From: CAZWDO01 sp964632485 [NCBI: uncultured bacterium]
GTDB lineage: Bacteria; JAGOEH01
Reading direction: 5' to 3'
DNA: 64,000 nt
Assembly (NCBI GenBank): GCA_964632485.1
Contig: CAZWDO010000002.1
Location: 112,942 to 176,941 of the forward strand
A program made the position numbers and the translations under genes. This document shows positions 26,743-36,246 of this stretch, piece by piece; positions within the stretch are counted from its first letter, which is position 1, and each line of letters opens with the position of its first letter. The notes beneath the pieces are model-generated. The model saw nothing but the letters and a program-made list of their open reading frames with translations, searched no databases and had not been told where the DNA came from.

Positions 26743-28095
26743 CTATTTGCCGATACAAAAATGGTTAAAAATATCGTTTATAATATCAATATCTTTAGTT
26801 TCTCCAGTGAATCGATTGAGAATATCCAATCCCTCCCGTAGAATATGTGATGCGATTTCAACACTGAATCCGGTTCGGAACTGAGCGCGCAGCTCTTCGA
26901 GAGATATGTTCAGATCATTTAATAAAAGCAGTTGACGGGTTTGAATATAAAAAGTATCAGCGGAATGAAGCGATTGGTCTTCAATAATGGATGATATTTT
27001 TTGTTCTAAAATTTCGAGTTTGGAACTATAACGCGTTGAGAAAGGAATGGCATCGGGCCAGAATTGCGCGCTATCGGGGCAGCTTATGTCGATTTTATTT
27101 AATATAGTTATAATAGGCCCTTTCCGTTCGGAAATGTAGGCGTGGTCATCTTCAAAAAGTTCGGGTCGGGATGCATCAAGCAGATAGAGAACAACGTCGG
27201 CTTCTTTAATTCTAAGACGGCTCTTTTCAATACCCAGGGCTTCGATCTCTCCGGCTTCATTGCGCAAGCCGGCGCTATCAGTTAACCGGATGTTTAACCG
27301 GAACAAGTTGATGGTTTTTTCTATCAGGTCGCGGGTCGTTCCGGGAGTTGGATGAACAATCGACGCTTCATGCCCTGTTAATAGATTCATCAAGCTTGAT
27401 TTTCCAACATTCGGCTGGCCGGCAATCACCACATCGAATCCACGATGTAATTGATCAAATGCTTGTTTTCCCCGGATGAGTGATTGAGTATCGTCAATTA
27501 ACTTTGAAACGTGGATTTCCAGCTCTGTAACATCGATTTCCCAATCAATATGTTCCACAAAATCAATGCTTAAATTCAGCAATTGGATTAATTCGATGAC
27601 CTTTGATTTGATTTGCTGGATGCGGTGAAGCAGTTGCCCTTTTAGTTGTAATATTCCGGCCTTGATTTCCATATCGGATTGAGCATGAATCAAGGCATTA
27701 ATCGCTTCGGCCCGGGTCAGGTCCATTTTGCCGTTTAAAAACGCCCGCTTGGTGAATTCCCCGTTTTGCGCTGGGCGAATTCCCAATTTCCATAGGATTT
27801 TTAGAATATTTTCAGCGATTAATAGTCCTCCATGACAATTAATCTCGACGACATCTTCTCCGGTGTAAGAATCGGGGGCGCGGAAATAGCTAACTAAAAC
27901 TTCATCAATGAGTAAATGATCTTCAATGATCTGATTATAATGGATTGTATGGGGTGCCTGATTTTTAAACCGCGCGGATAATCGAAATATCGGCGCTAAA
28001 AAGGACTTTAACTGATAACCGGTTACCCGGATAACGGCAATGCCGCCGATTCCGGGGGGCGTGGCCAACGCCGCCATCGGTTCCGAGTTCATCAC
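26743..28095 (-). CDS. mnmE: tRNA uridine-5-carboxymethylaminomethyl modification GTPase MnmE
   Basis: Together with MnmG it installs the cmnm5 group on U34 of tRNAs. Full-length (450 residues): the N-terminal tetrahydrofolate-binding domain (ALATPPGIGGIAVIRVTG), the helical domain, an inserted G domain with P-loop GQPNVGKSS, switch motif DSAGLRNE and NKID, and the C-terminal FCIGK with the catalytic-site Cys. The GTG at 28095 overlaps the yidC stop codon by four bases (GTGA); an ATG follows directly at 28092. It is the last gene of the rpmH operon; the jag/khpB gene often found between yidC and mnmE is absent. MnmG is not in this window. Confidence 0.97.
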   Translation of the reverse strand: MMNSEPMAALATPPGIGGIAVIRVTGYQLKSFLAPIFRLSARFKNQAPHTIHYNQIIEDHLLIDEVLVSYFRAPDSYTGEDVVEINCHGGLLIAENILKILWKLGIRPAQNGEFTKRAFLNGKMDLTRAEAINALIHAQSDMEIKAGILQLKGQLLHRIQQIKSKVIELIQLLNLSIDFVEHIDWEIDVTELEIHVSKLIDDTQSLIRGKQAFDQLHRGFDVVIAGQPNVGKSSLMNLLTGHEASIVHPTPGTTRDLIEKTINLFRLNIRLTDSAGLRNEAGEIEALGIEKSRLRIKEADVVLYLLDASRPELFEDDHAYISERKGPIITILNKIDISCPDSAQFWPDAIPFSTRYSSKLEILEQKISSIIEDQSLHSADTFYIQTRQLLLLNDLNISLEELRAQFRTGFSVEIASHILREGLDILNRFTGETKDIDIINDIFNHFCIGK

Positions 28096-29777
28096 TTTTT
28101 CGGTTTGCGCGATTGGGATACTGTCGATGTTGGCGCCGGTTTAGCAACTGCTTGGGTGGCTTTTCCATGCCAAAACCGATTCACCAGTTCCTGCTGGATA
28201 ATGGTAAAAAAGTTGAAACAACTCCAATATAGCACCAACCCGGCAGATAAATCCTTGAAAAAGAAGACCATCATGACCGGCATCAGGTAAATCATGAATT
28301 TTTGTTTGGGGTCTTTCATGGTTTGCATATTTTGCGCTAACATCAGAACACCCATAGCGATCGGTAAAATATAGGTCGGATCTTTAATGGCCAAGTTATT
28401 AATCCATAAAAAATCCTGATTGCGCAGCATAATCGTAGAATCAAATACCCGGTAAAGCGCAAAAAAGATAGGCATTTGAAGTATCAGCGGCAAACACCCG
28501 CCCAAGGGATTGATTTTTTCAGTTTTATATAACTGCATGGTAGCGGAATTGAATTTTTGCGGATCATCTTTAAAACGCTCTTTCAATTCCTGAATTTTAG
28601 GTTGCAACTCACTCATGCGTTTGCTGGCTTCATAACTCTTATGGGTCAGGGGATAAGTTATAATTTTTATGACAAACGAAAAAATAATAATTATCAGCCC
28701 AAAATCAGATGTGATTTTATTTAAAAAAATCAACATCCAGGTAATAAGATAACTAAATGGTTTAATAACAATGTTTCCCATAGATACGGTTTTATCCAAC
28801 ATAATATCCAGGCTTTTTAGTTCTGAATAATCCATTGGCCCGGCATAAAGGGTAATTTGGTTTGCCAATAAACCTTTTTCTCTGAAAAGCAGCGCTCCGT
28901 ACATATATCGATCATTATCGGCATATTTTTGGCCTTTTAGAATCAATCCGGCAGCCGGAATATCCCGGGTGATCATCGCTGTAAGGAAAAATTTGGTTTT
29001 TAAAGCGATCCAGTGGGTTTGCCCGTTGCGCTCGATCGTTACCATTTCCTTGTCGTCGGCAATATCTTCTTCCGCGACGATTTCTCCCATTTTGGTAAAG
29101 GCTTTGAAGTATCCCATGTCGTTGGCAATATCAATTTCACTGGGATTCATGGCGCCGTCCCAAACTACCAGATGTTTGTCGATTTTATGGGTCGTCTTGA
29201 CTTTATATTGATAGTCGATAGAATATTCACGGGATCCGAATTGAAAGATTTTAGTGAATTCAAGCGTATCGGATTGCACAGGGATTTTGGCTGTCGCTGT
29301 GATCCGTGTGGTAGTTTTTTGGAAATCGAAAAAAAAGTGGCTTAAATCGATCTGCTGAGCCCCTAAAAACAAAATGTGATTCATAGCTTTTGATGAATCC
29401 TGTTGTATGAGTTGAACCACAAAACGTTGAGAATCGGTAACGATGGTTTCATAATGCTTTAAGTAAAGCGCATGAATTAACCCGCCTTGATTGCTGATAA
29501 CCACTTGCAACCATTCATTTTCCAATGTGTCGAAAACTATGGGTCGGGTAGTATCCGGTAGCAAAAGCTCAACATTTGGCTCAGAAACAATTGTATCCAT
29601 GGATTCATTCGGAGCGGGGATATCTTCGTCGGGAAGTGAAGAAGTTTTTATCGTGTCCGTTGATATGATGGGAGGCGGTGTCGTTTGAAATATACGATTC
29701 AATAAGCGCTGATAGAAAGGGATAAGAATTATCAGTAAAAAAATAAGCCCGATTCCAATACCGGTTTTTTTATCCAT
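28092..29777 (-). CDS. yidC: Membrane protein insertase YidC
   Basis: Inserts and folds inner-membrane proteins. 561 residues as in Gram-negative YidC: one N-terminal membrane segment (~5-24), a large periplasmic beta-sandwich domain (~75-330) and the conserved five-helix Oxa1-like core from ~355 (ITSDFGLIIIIFSFVIK through GLVLYWSCFNFFTIIQQ). The signature PLGGCLPLILQMPIFFALY is present near residue 450. The C-terminal tail is Lys/Pro-rich (SQSRKPKK). A Pro/Ser/Thr-rich linker joins the first helix to the periplasmic domain. The start codon ATG 29777 has GGAG upstream (TGAAGGAG). It lies 14 bases after yidD and overlaps mnmE. Confidence 0.97.
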   Translation of the reverse strand: MDKKTGIGIGLIFLLIILIPFYQRLLNRIFQTTPPPIISTDTIKTSSLPDEDIPAPNESMDTIVSEPNVELLLPDTTRPIVFDTLENEWLQVVISNQGGLIHALYLKHYETIVTDSQRFVVQLIQQDSSKAMNHILFLGAQQIDLSHFFFDFQKTTTRITATAKIPVQSDTLEFTKIFQFGSREYSIDYQYKVKTTHKIDKHLVVWDGAMNPSEIDIANDMGYFKAFTKMGEIVAEEDIADDKEMVTIERNGQTHWIALKTKFFLTAMITRDIPAAGLILKGQKYADNDRYMYGALLFREKGLLANQITLYAGPMDYSELKSLDIMLDKTVSMGNIVIKPFSYLITWMLIFLNKITSDFGLIIIIFSFVIKIITYPLTHKSYEASKRMSELQPKIQELKERFKDDPQKFNSATMQLYKTEKINPLGGCLPLILQMPIFFALYRVFDSTIMLRNQDFLWINNLAIKDPTYILPIAMGVLMLAQNMQTMKDPKQKFMIYLMPVMMVFFFKDLSAGLVLYWSCFNFFTIIQQELVNRFWHGKATQAVAKPAPTSTVSQSRKPKK

Positions 29778-29791
29778 TCGTATTAACTCCT

Positions 29792-29998
29792 TCAGTCGAG
29801 ATCAAAACCGCCTTTAGCCCATGGGTTGCAACGCAATATCCGCCAAACGATTTTTAGTGCTGCGTGGGGGATCGAGCGAGTATGGAGTTGGATAATTGCG
29901 TATTGAGAGCAGGAGGGCCAAAAACGACACTGGTTGCCGATTAGTAGGGATAAGGTCCATTGATAGACTTTAATCCCGAATATTAAAACTTTTTTCAT
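29792..29998 (-). CDS. yidD: Membrane protein insertion efficiency factor YidD
   Basis: 68 residues beginning MKKVLIFGIKVYQWT. The family core is complete: CRFWPSCSQYA and a Cys-Asn-Pro-Trp near the end (LRCNPWAKGGFD). It is a small membrane-associated factor that assists YidC. The ATG at 29998 lies inside the 3' end of the rnpA frame (29 bases of overlap), a usual arrangement for these genes. A TTG two codons earlier is a less likely start. Confidence 0.95.
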   Translation of the reverse strand: MKKVLIFGIKVYQWTLSLLIGNQCRFWPSCSQYAIIQLHTRSIPHAALKIVWRILRCNPWAKGGFDLD

Positions 29999-30270
29999 GC
30001 ACAAAACTACTTTTCAAAAGATCCGTCATTTCCCAAAACGTATAGTGATGAATGTTGGAGTTCAAGTAAAATATAACTCCGTCAATATGCAGTTGTTCGC
30101 GAAAAATGGCGCGCAGTTGCCTCCGAATTCTATTGCGGACAACTGCTTTACCGATTTTTTTTTATTACGATTATGGTTTTGGATACTTCCGGCTGATAAT
30201 ATAACATCCCAAACGGGGTATCAAACCGTTTCCCTTTACGCAGACTGCGAATTGTTTGCTGGATCGACAT
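29970..30270 (-). pseudogene. rnpA: Ribonuclease P protein component, frame broken at an A9 run
   Basis: ATG at 30270 overlaps the rpmH stop codon (TAATG). The first frame reads [16 protein letters not shown]...KTIIVIKKNR and stops at 30148. Dropping one A of the run at 30163-30155 (nine A on minus) restores a frame that reads KKIGKAVVRNRIRRQLRAIF and on to HEKSFNIRD with a stop at 29970. IGKAVVRNRIRRQLR is the signature of RnpA. The repaired protein would be ~100 residues, short for the family, with a weakly conserved N-terminus. RnpA is normally essential, so the break is either a sequence error, or bypassed by slippage on the A9 run. Typed as pseudogene because the frame is broken as given. 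Confidence 0.85.
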
Positions 30271-30404
30271 TAAGCGGAAAGACGCTTGCGGCCTTTAGCT
30301 CGCCGGCGACTGAGAACTTTGCGCCCATTTTTTGTCGACATACGTTTGCGAAATCCGTGTTCATTTTTGCGGCGGCGTTTGTGGGGCTGGAATGTCCGTT
30401 TCAT
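30270..30404 (-). CDS. rpmH: 50S ribosomal protein L34
   Basis: 44 residues starting [18 protein letters not shown] and ending [12 protein letters not shown], an almost textbook L34 and normal length. The ATG at 30404 matches the conserved N-terminus; another ATG six bases upstream (30410) is too close to the AAAGGAG. First gene of the rpmH-rnpA-yidD-yidC-mnmE operon, behind a strong promoter. This order is commonly seen near the replication origin, but no dnaA gene lies in this window. Confidence 0.97.
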   Translation of the reverse strand: MKRTFQPHKRRRKNEHGFRKRMSTKNGRKVLSRRRAKGRKRLSA

Positions 30405-30461
30405 ACTCATATTCTCCTTTTAATTCAATACCGGGTTCAATTAAAAATAATACATACCCCT

Positions 30462-30490
30462 ATTATACAATTTTTTTCTTCTTTTGTCAA
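30462..30490 (-). promoter_or_regulatory. Strong sigma70-type promoter for the rpmH operon
   Basis: On minus: perfect TTGACA (30490-30485), a 17-base spacer and perfect TATAAT (30467-30462). Predicted start near 30455, about 50 bases before rpmH. Confidence 0.85.
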
Positions 30491-30720
30491 GGGAAAATTA
30501 CTTAAGCCGATTCTTTACGGCATGAATGATCTCAATTTTTTACATTCTTCTTGTCATTCGTAGGGTAGCAAATCAACTATACCCTGCAAAACTACTTTAT
30601 TAAATGCGAAAAAATTAGTAAATGCTCCTGATTGTTTAGAATTGGAATGTTTTGTTCCAAATCTGCGTCTCAATTTATAAGTATTTAGTGATTGGTTAAA
30701 ATATTTTTTTGATCAGGTCT

Positions 30721-30749
30721 TGACATTTTCTCAACTTTTTACTATATTT
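30721..30749 (+). promoter_or_regulatory. Sigma70-type promoter for the HD-GYP regulator
   Basis: TTGACA (30721-30726), a 17-base spacer and TATATT (30744-30749). Predicted start near 30756. The ~230 bases between this and the rpmH promoter hold nothing I could recognise. Confidence 0.75.
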
Positions 30750-30796
30750 TAGCTGTAAGATTTTAATGAAGCTGCTTTATCCAAAAAAGGCGGATT

Positions 30797-31837
30797 ATGG
30801 ACATTATTCAAGTAGATGATGCCAAACAGAATTTAATAATTATTGAGAATTGGGCTATCAAGGCCGGGTTTAAGATTAAAAGCTTTCTAAATCCCTCCGA
30901 TGCGTTGCAGTATTCTCTTGAACACAATGTTGATTTGGCTATTGTTGATTATATGATGCCTGAAATGAATGGGATTGAATTAATTAAACGATTGCGGGAG
31001 AAATTTTTAGATATTCCGATTATTATGATTACAGCAGTGAATGATGATATGGATATTAAATTGCAAGCCCTTCAAGCCGGAGCTACAGAATTCTTAAACA
31101 AACCCTTGAATCAGGTTGAATTTTTAGCGCGTTTTAAAAATCTGGTCAAATTACGAGATTTCCAAATCATGCTTAAAGACAAAACCAAGCTTTTAGAGCA
31201 GGAGGTTGTTCGGGCAACCGCAAATATCGTATTGCGGGAGCATGAGACTCTCCACGTTTTAGGAAAAGCAGCGGAATATAAAGATCCGGAAACAGGAGGA
31301 CATATCCTTCGGGTTGCTAATTACTGTAAATTGTTGGCTCGTATGTCGGGAATGGATGTCCATCAGCAGGAAATCATCTATTTTGCGTCCCCCCTCCATG
31401 ATATTGGTAAGCTCGGTGTGCCGGACAATATTTTATTAAAACCGGGTAAACTCACCCCCGAGGAATTTGATATTATGAAAAGACATACCACAATCGGCGC
31501 TCAGATACTGGAAAGAACTAAAAGCAAATATTTAGAAATGGGGCATGAAATCGCTTTATCGCACCATGAAAAATATAATGGTCAAGGTTATCCTCACGCC
31601 TTAAAAGGAGAAAATATCCCCATATCAGGTCGGATTGTAGCCGTTGTCGATGTATTTGATGCGCTGACAACCAAACGCCCGTATAAGGAACCCTGGAGTC
31701 TGGATGCGTCATTTAATTATATTGAACAGGAAGTGAATTCTCACTTTGATCCGCGGATCGCAGAGATTTTTTTGAATAATCGTGAAGAAGTTGAGCATAT
31801 TTTTAATAATTATAATGATCAAAACGACAATTACTAA
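30797..31837 (+). CDS. Response regulator with HD-GYP cyclic-di-GMP phosphodiesterase domain
   Basis: 346 residues. Receiver 2-120 with acidic DD at 7-8, phospho-Asp51 (AIVDYMMPEMNG), Thr (MITAVN) and Lys (LNKPLN). HD-GYP domain from ~150: HILRVANYCKLLA, HDIGKLGVPDNILLKPGKL, then SHHEKYNGQGYP, which contains the HHE and GYP motifs complete, and VDVFDALTTKRPYK. The family hydrolyses c-di-GMP. The start is ATG 30797; AAAAGGCGG lies upstream. No partner kinase is adjacent on the same strand except the hybrid propeller kinase downstream. Confidence 0.95.
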   Translation: MDIIQVDDAKQNLIIIENWAIKAGFKIKSFLNPSDALQYSLEHNVDLAIVDYMMPEMNGIELIKRLREKFLDIPIIMITAVNDDMDIKLQALQAGATEFLNKPLNQVEFLARFKNLVKLRDFQIMLKDKTKLLEQEVVRATANIVLREHETLHVLGKAAEYKDPETGGHILRVANYCKLLARMSGMDVHQQEIIYFASPLHDIGKLGVPDNILLKPGKLTPEEFDIMKRHTTIGAQILERTKSKYLEMGHEIALSHHEKYNGQGYPHALKGENIPISGRIVAVVDVFDALTTKRPYKEPWSLDASFNYIEQEVNSHFDPRIAEIFLNNREEVEHIFNNYNDQNDNY

Positions 31838-31977
31838 CGCATTCTCTCTTTTTTTGAGTTGATTTTAACGTCTCAGTTGTTTTTTGTGTTCGTTTATGCA
31901 ATTTTTCCGACAGTAAACTCTATTAATACCCCGCCTTCGTTCGTTTTCTAAATGATTTAGTGTGTTTTGGTTCACTT

Positions 31978-34900
31978 ATGAGAATAAAACGCTTTCTATT
32001 AAAATTCCTTTACGTTTTTTTAGGTTTAGCCGCAGGGCATCTATCTTTTTATGCAGAACCTTTTGATATCACCTTTGAACAGATTATTCGGGATACGGAT
32101 ATGTCCCGCGGTTCCATCTTTACCATTATCCAGGACAAACTGGGTTTTCTCTGGTTTTGCACCAGTGATGGATTGAATCGCTATGATGGATACCAAACTC
32201 TTCTTTATCAATTTGATAGTACCGATTCCACCAGTTTGAGTAGTAATTTCGTCTATGTGATATATGAGGATCGACAGGGTGATATGTGGATTGGCACTGA
32301 TGGGGGAGGTCTTAATCGCTTTGATCGCAATCTGGAACAATTTATCCATTATCAATATCGAAGCGACGATGAAACCAGTATCAGCGATAATTCGGTTCCT
32401 TCTATATTTGAAGATCATACCGGCACTCTATGGATTGGAACGAAACACGGACTCAATCGGTATGATCGAGCCGGGGATTGTTTTTTTCGTTATTTCCATG
32501 ATCCTCAGGATAATAAATCTTTAAGCAACGATTTTATTTGGGCGATATGTGAAGATTCGGCCGATAATCTTTGGTTTGGAACCAATATAGGGTTAAACCG
32601 GTTGGATCCAATGCGGCAAAAATTTGACAGATTTATCAACAGAGCCGACGATTCAACCAGCATTAGCCATAATTATGTTTATGCGCTCTGCCTGGATCAC
32701 CGTGGGCAGTTGTGGGTGGGCACTCATTGGGGGTTAAATCGATGGGATGCTTCCACTGAACGTTTTATCCGCTATTTTCATCAATCGGATCAACCGGGTT
32801 CCCTGAGTTATAATAAAATTTGGCGCGTGATGGAAGATCAGGAGAGGAATCTATGGATCGGGACGTTGGGTGGTGGATTGAATCGTTACGAACCATCAGA
32901 GGACGCATTTGTTCGTTATCAACACCATGAACTGGACCCAGCTAGTTTATCGCATGATAAAATTTGGTCAATCTATCAGGACCGTTCTGGAATAATTTGG
33001 GTAGGAACTGAAATCGGTTTAAATAAATTTTACTTCAAACAAGGTCAATTAAGACATTATTATCGCCGACCATGGTTAGATAACACGCTGAGTGATAATT
33101 ATATCCGCTGTGTTATCGAGACTCGTGACTGCAGAATTTGGATTGGCGCCCATTCGGGAGGCTTAAATTGCTGGGATCGAAAAAATCAGCAGTTTACCCA
33201 TTTTGAAAACCGGCAGAACGATCGCTCTTCGATTCGTTCAAATTCCATCTGGTCGCTATTAGAGGATGAAAAAGGTCTTTTATGGGTGGGCACTAATAAT
33301 GGTGGGTTGAACTGTCTGGATCGAAAAACGAATACGTTTAAAACCTGGCTTAGCGATGACAGCGATAATCTCAGTCTAAGCAGCAACACCATCCGTGAAA
33401 TCTATTTGGATCGTAACAATAATATGTGGTTGGCAACCTATGGGGGATTAAATCTGTTTGACCGGGAAACTGGCAAAGCTGAACGCTACCCGGCGAATCC
33501 CGACGCTCCGGGAAGCATAAGCCATAATTGGGTGTTTTGTCTTCTGGAAGATATTCAGGGAAATTTTTGGGTGGGAACGAAGTACGGTCTGAATATTTTT
33601 AATCGCCGAACAAAGAGATTTTTTCCGTTTTATCATGATCATACTGATACGTTATCACTGAGTGGGAATGAAATCTATGATTTGCATCAGGATCAGTCAG
33701 GGAATTTATGGATAGCCACGGATCATGGGCTGAACCGTTTCTGCTATGAAGATTCCACCTTTGAACGCTTTTCTAATATCAATGATGTTTCCAATCGATT
33801 GATCTATGCTATCCGTGAGGATAATAGCCAAAATCTGTGGTTGAGTACGAATAGCAAGATTGTAAAATTTAGTCCTGTTACTTCCTTTACAAAGTTTTAT
33901 TCACTTAACAGCCAAACATCATTTAACGATTTTCAACCCGGTGTTAGCGCTCAAACGGAATCCGGCGAATTTATTTTTGGCGGTAAGAACGGTTTTGTAC
34001 TTTTTCATCCCGATACTCTTTTTGATAATCCGATTGCTCCCCAAGTCGCTTTGACGGATTTTAAAATTTTCAATCACTCACTAAAAATTTCAGAACGTTC
34101 CTGGTACACTCGTTCGATTTCGTTGATTGACTCTATTGAATTATACCATGGAGATGATTTTTTTTCTTTTGAATTTTCGGCGCTTCATTTTTTAAATCCT
34201 GAGCGCAATCAATTTGCTTATTACATGGAGGGTTTTGATAAGGAATGGGTTTATTCATCGAATCGTCGTTTTGCCAGTTATACAAATCTGGACCCCGGTC
34301 GATATACCTTCCGGGTAAAAGCCTGCAATTCGAACGGAATATGGAATAATACCGGAATTGCTATTGTCTTACGCATCATCCCCCCTTTTTGGAGAACCTC
34401 TGTTTTTTTAATTGCGCTGATTATTATTATCATCACAAGTATTGTTAGCTACTATCGTATCCGAACTGCCACAATCCGAAAACGCAATCGCCAGCTCACT
34501 GAATACAATCAGGAACTGAACGATCAGATTAAATACCGACTTCAGGTGGAACATGAACTTAAAATGACCCGTAATTATCTACAAAACGTTTTTGATTCCT
34601 TTCCTTCCGTTTTAATTGCAGCCAATCCAAAAGGCATGATTAATCAATGGAATAAAACCGCCGAATTGTTTTTTGGAAAATTACCCGGAGAAAATGAAAA
34701 TAATTATCTATGGAAGTTGGTCCCTTTTATGGATGAATATCGGGAGATTTTTTTTAATGTTCCCGAAACTGCGCGCCCCCGGGAATTTGAACGGATCGAT
34801 GAGATTGCCGGAGTGAAATATGATTTACGGATTCTGTTCTATCCAATCGATCACAATGGGTCCAATGATTGGGTGATCCGAATTGATGATGTGTCGGAAC

Positions 34901-36111
34901 TCAGAAAAAAAGAGGAACAGCTCCGACAATCGCAAAAAATGGAATTGATCGGAAATCTCGCCGGTGGATTAGCGCATGATTTCAATAATATCCTGGGCGC
35001 CATCATCGGGACTATCTCCTTGATCGATTATCTGCTAAAATCTGACCGTTTTGACTTAAGCCGGTTCACAAATTATATTACCATTATCCGGGAATCCGCT
35101 AACCGAGGTTCGGAACTTGTTCAACAATTAATGATGCTATCGAAAAGACAGGAATTAGTATTCCATATATCCGATTTAAATCAGATAACTGGAAATGCCT
35201 TGAAAATCGGATGCAATATTATCGATAAAAGTATAAAAATTAATTTCCATCCCCATGAATCAAATGCGTTGGTAAATGCTGATCCGTTTCAATTGGAACA
35301 GGTTTTCCTTAATCTATTCATTAATGCCGCCGATGCCATGACAATTATGCGGGATTCAGAATTGCTTTACGGCGGTGATTTGTCAATTTCAATTACTGAT
35401 TATCAGGCGAATGATACTTTTTTAGGCAGACACCCTCAGCTAACCGGCCACAATTTTTGGCTGATTGAAATTGCCGATACCGGTGTCGGAATCGATAACA
35501 AATATTTGAGTCAGATTTTTGATCCTTTTTTTACTCATAAAAAGAAGGAAAAGGGAACGGGACTCGGATTAACCATGGTATATCATATTGTCCGCCAGCA
35601 TCAGGGTTTGATTAAGGTATATTCGGAACCGGGCAAGGGAACGACTTTTTATTTATATTTTCCAGTTGTTCAAATGGATTTGACAAGCAGTCCCACTCCG
35701 GATATGTCGATTATTTTTCCCCATGGCAGCGGTCGGATTCTAGTAATCGATGATGAGGAAATTATGCGTGAAACCGCGCGTGAAATCTTAGAGGAATGCG
35801 GTTATCAGGTTGTCCTGGCTTCCGGTGGTATTGAGGGAATCGAACGATATAAAAACCATCTCAATCACTTTGATCTGGTTCTACTGGATATGGCTATGCC
35901 CGAGATGTCTGGTCAAAAAGTAACCGCTGAACTAAAAAAAATTGATTCTAATGTGAAAATAATATTAAGTTCGGGATTTAAATTTGATCAACGGATTCAA
36001 TCTACTATTGATATGGGTATTGCTGGTTTTATCCAAAAACCGTACACATTAAGGAAACTGGCCTGTTGTATTCATGATACACTGCAGCAATCCCTAATGC
36101 GCGATTCTTGA
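31978..36111 (+). CDS. Hybrid two-component sensor: 13 propeller repeats-Y_Y_Y-TM-PAS-HisKA-HATPase-REC
   Basis: 1377 residues from ATG 31978 (GTG 31960 is an alternative); signal peptide ending near FYA-EP. I count 13 Reg_prop motifs of the form DxxGxLWIGTxxGLNRYD between residues 40 and 635, enough for two seven-blade propellers. A Y_Y_Y domain follows (~695-765, ending LDPGRYTFRVKACN), a transmembrane helix (~780-802), a PAS segment, the H-box (NLAGGLAHDFNNILGAIIG) and HATPase_c (NLFINAADAM, DTGVGI, GTGLGLT), then a C-terminal receiver (LVLLDMAMPEM). By family knowledge such sensors read periplasmic polysaccharide or related cues. Here there is no DNA-binding output domain, unlike HTCS proteins, so another regulator is needed. 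Confidence 0.93.
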   Translation: MRIKRFLLKFLYVFLGLAAGHLSFYAEPFDITFEQIIRDTDMSRGSIFTIIQDKLGFLWFCTSDGLNRYDGYQTLLYQFDSTDSTSLSSNFVYVIYEDRQGDMWIGTDGGGLNRFDRNLEQFIHYQYRSDDETSISDNSVPSIFEDHTGTLWIGTKHGLNRYDRAGDCFFRYFHDPQDNKSLSNDFIWAICEDSADNLWFGTNIGLNRLDPMRQKFDRFINRADDSTSISHNYVYALCLDHRGQLWVGTHWGLNRWDASTERFIRYFHQSDQPGSLSYNKIWRVMEDQERNLWIGTLGGGLNRYEPSEDAFVRYQHHELDPASLSHDKIWSIYQDRSGIIWVGTEIGLNKFYFKQGQLRHYYRRPWLDNTLSDNYIRCVIETRDCRIWIGAHSGGLNCWDRKNQQFTHFENRQNDRSSIRSNSIWSLLEDEKGLLWVGTNNGGLNCLDRKTNTFKTWLSDDSDNLSLSSNTIREIYLDRNNNMWLATYGGLNLFDRETGKAERYPANPDAPGSISHNWVFCLLEDIQGNFWVGTKYGLNIFNRRTKRFFPFYHDHTDTLSLSGNEIYDLHQDQSGNLWIATDHGLNRFCYEDSTFERFSNINDVSNRLIYAIREDNSQNLWLSTNSKIVKFSPVTSFTKFYSLNSQTSFNDFQPGVSAQTESGEFIFGGKNGFVLFHPDTLFDNPIAPQVALTDFKIFNHSLKISERSWYTRSISLIDSIELYHGDDFFSFEFSALHFLNPERNQFAYYMEGFDKEWVYSSNRRFASYTNLDPGRYTFRVKACNSNGIWNNTGIAIVLRIIPPFWRTSVFLIALIIIIITSIVSYYRIRTATIRKRNRQLTEYNQELNDQIKYRLQVEHELKMTRNYLQNVFDSFPSVLIAANPKGMINQWNKTAELFFGKLPGENENNYLWKLVPFMDEYREIFFNVPETARPREFERIDEIAGVKYDLRILFYPIDHNGSNDWVIRIDDVSELRKKEEQLRQSQKMELIGNLAGGLAHDFNNILGAIIGTISLIDYLLKSDRFDLSRFTNYITIIRESANRGSELVQQLMMLSKRQELVFHISDLNQITGNALKIGCNIIDKSIKINFHPHESNALVNADPFQLEQVFLNLFINAADAMTIMRDSELLYGGDLSISITDYQANDTFLGRHPQLTGHNFWLIEIADTGVGIDNKYLSQIFDPFFTHKKKEKGTGLGLTMVYHIVRQHQGLIKVYSEPGKGTTFYLYFPVVQMDLTSSPTPDMSIIFPHGSGRILVIDDEEIMRETAREILEECGYQVVLASGGIEGIERYKNHLNHFDLVLLDMAMPEMSGQKVTAELKKIDSNVKIILSSGFKFDQRIQSTIDMGIAGFIQKPYTLRKLACCIHDTLQQSLMRDS

Positions 36112-36175
36112 TTATTAAAACAATTTTTTTGGACTGTCCAGCATTTATTTCAATTGTTATCTTGTTTTTTTTTAC

Positions 36176-36204
36176 TTGACATTATTAGAAAATATAATTA
36201 TTAA
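36176..36204 (+). promoter_or_regulatory. Promoter for the TonB-dependent receptor gene
   Basis: TTGACA (36176-36181), a 17-base spacer and TATTAA (36199-36204), in an AT-rich stretch. Confidence 0.55.
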
Positions 36205-36246
36205 TAAAATAGCAGGCTTAATTTTTTAGTATGAAAGGAGCGAAAA

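Noticed and set aside
29997-30563. 188-codon plus-strand frame opposite rpmH and rnpA
   Set aside because: It is antisense to the clear L34 gene and to the RnpA signature on minus, and its own sequence has no recognisable protein features.
30421-30796. AT-rich gap next to rpmH considered as a replication origin
   Set aside because: No cluster of DnaA boxes (TTATCCACA-like) and no dnaA or dnaN gene; the gap is explained by two divergent promoters.
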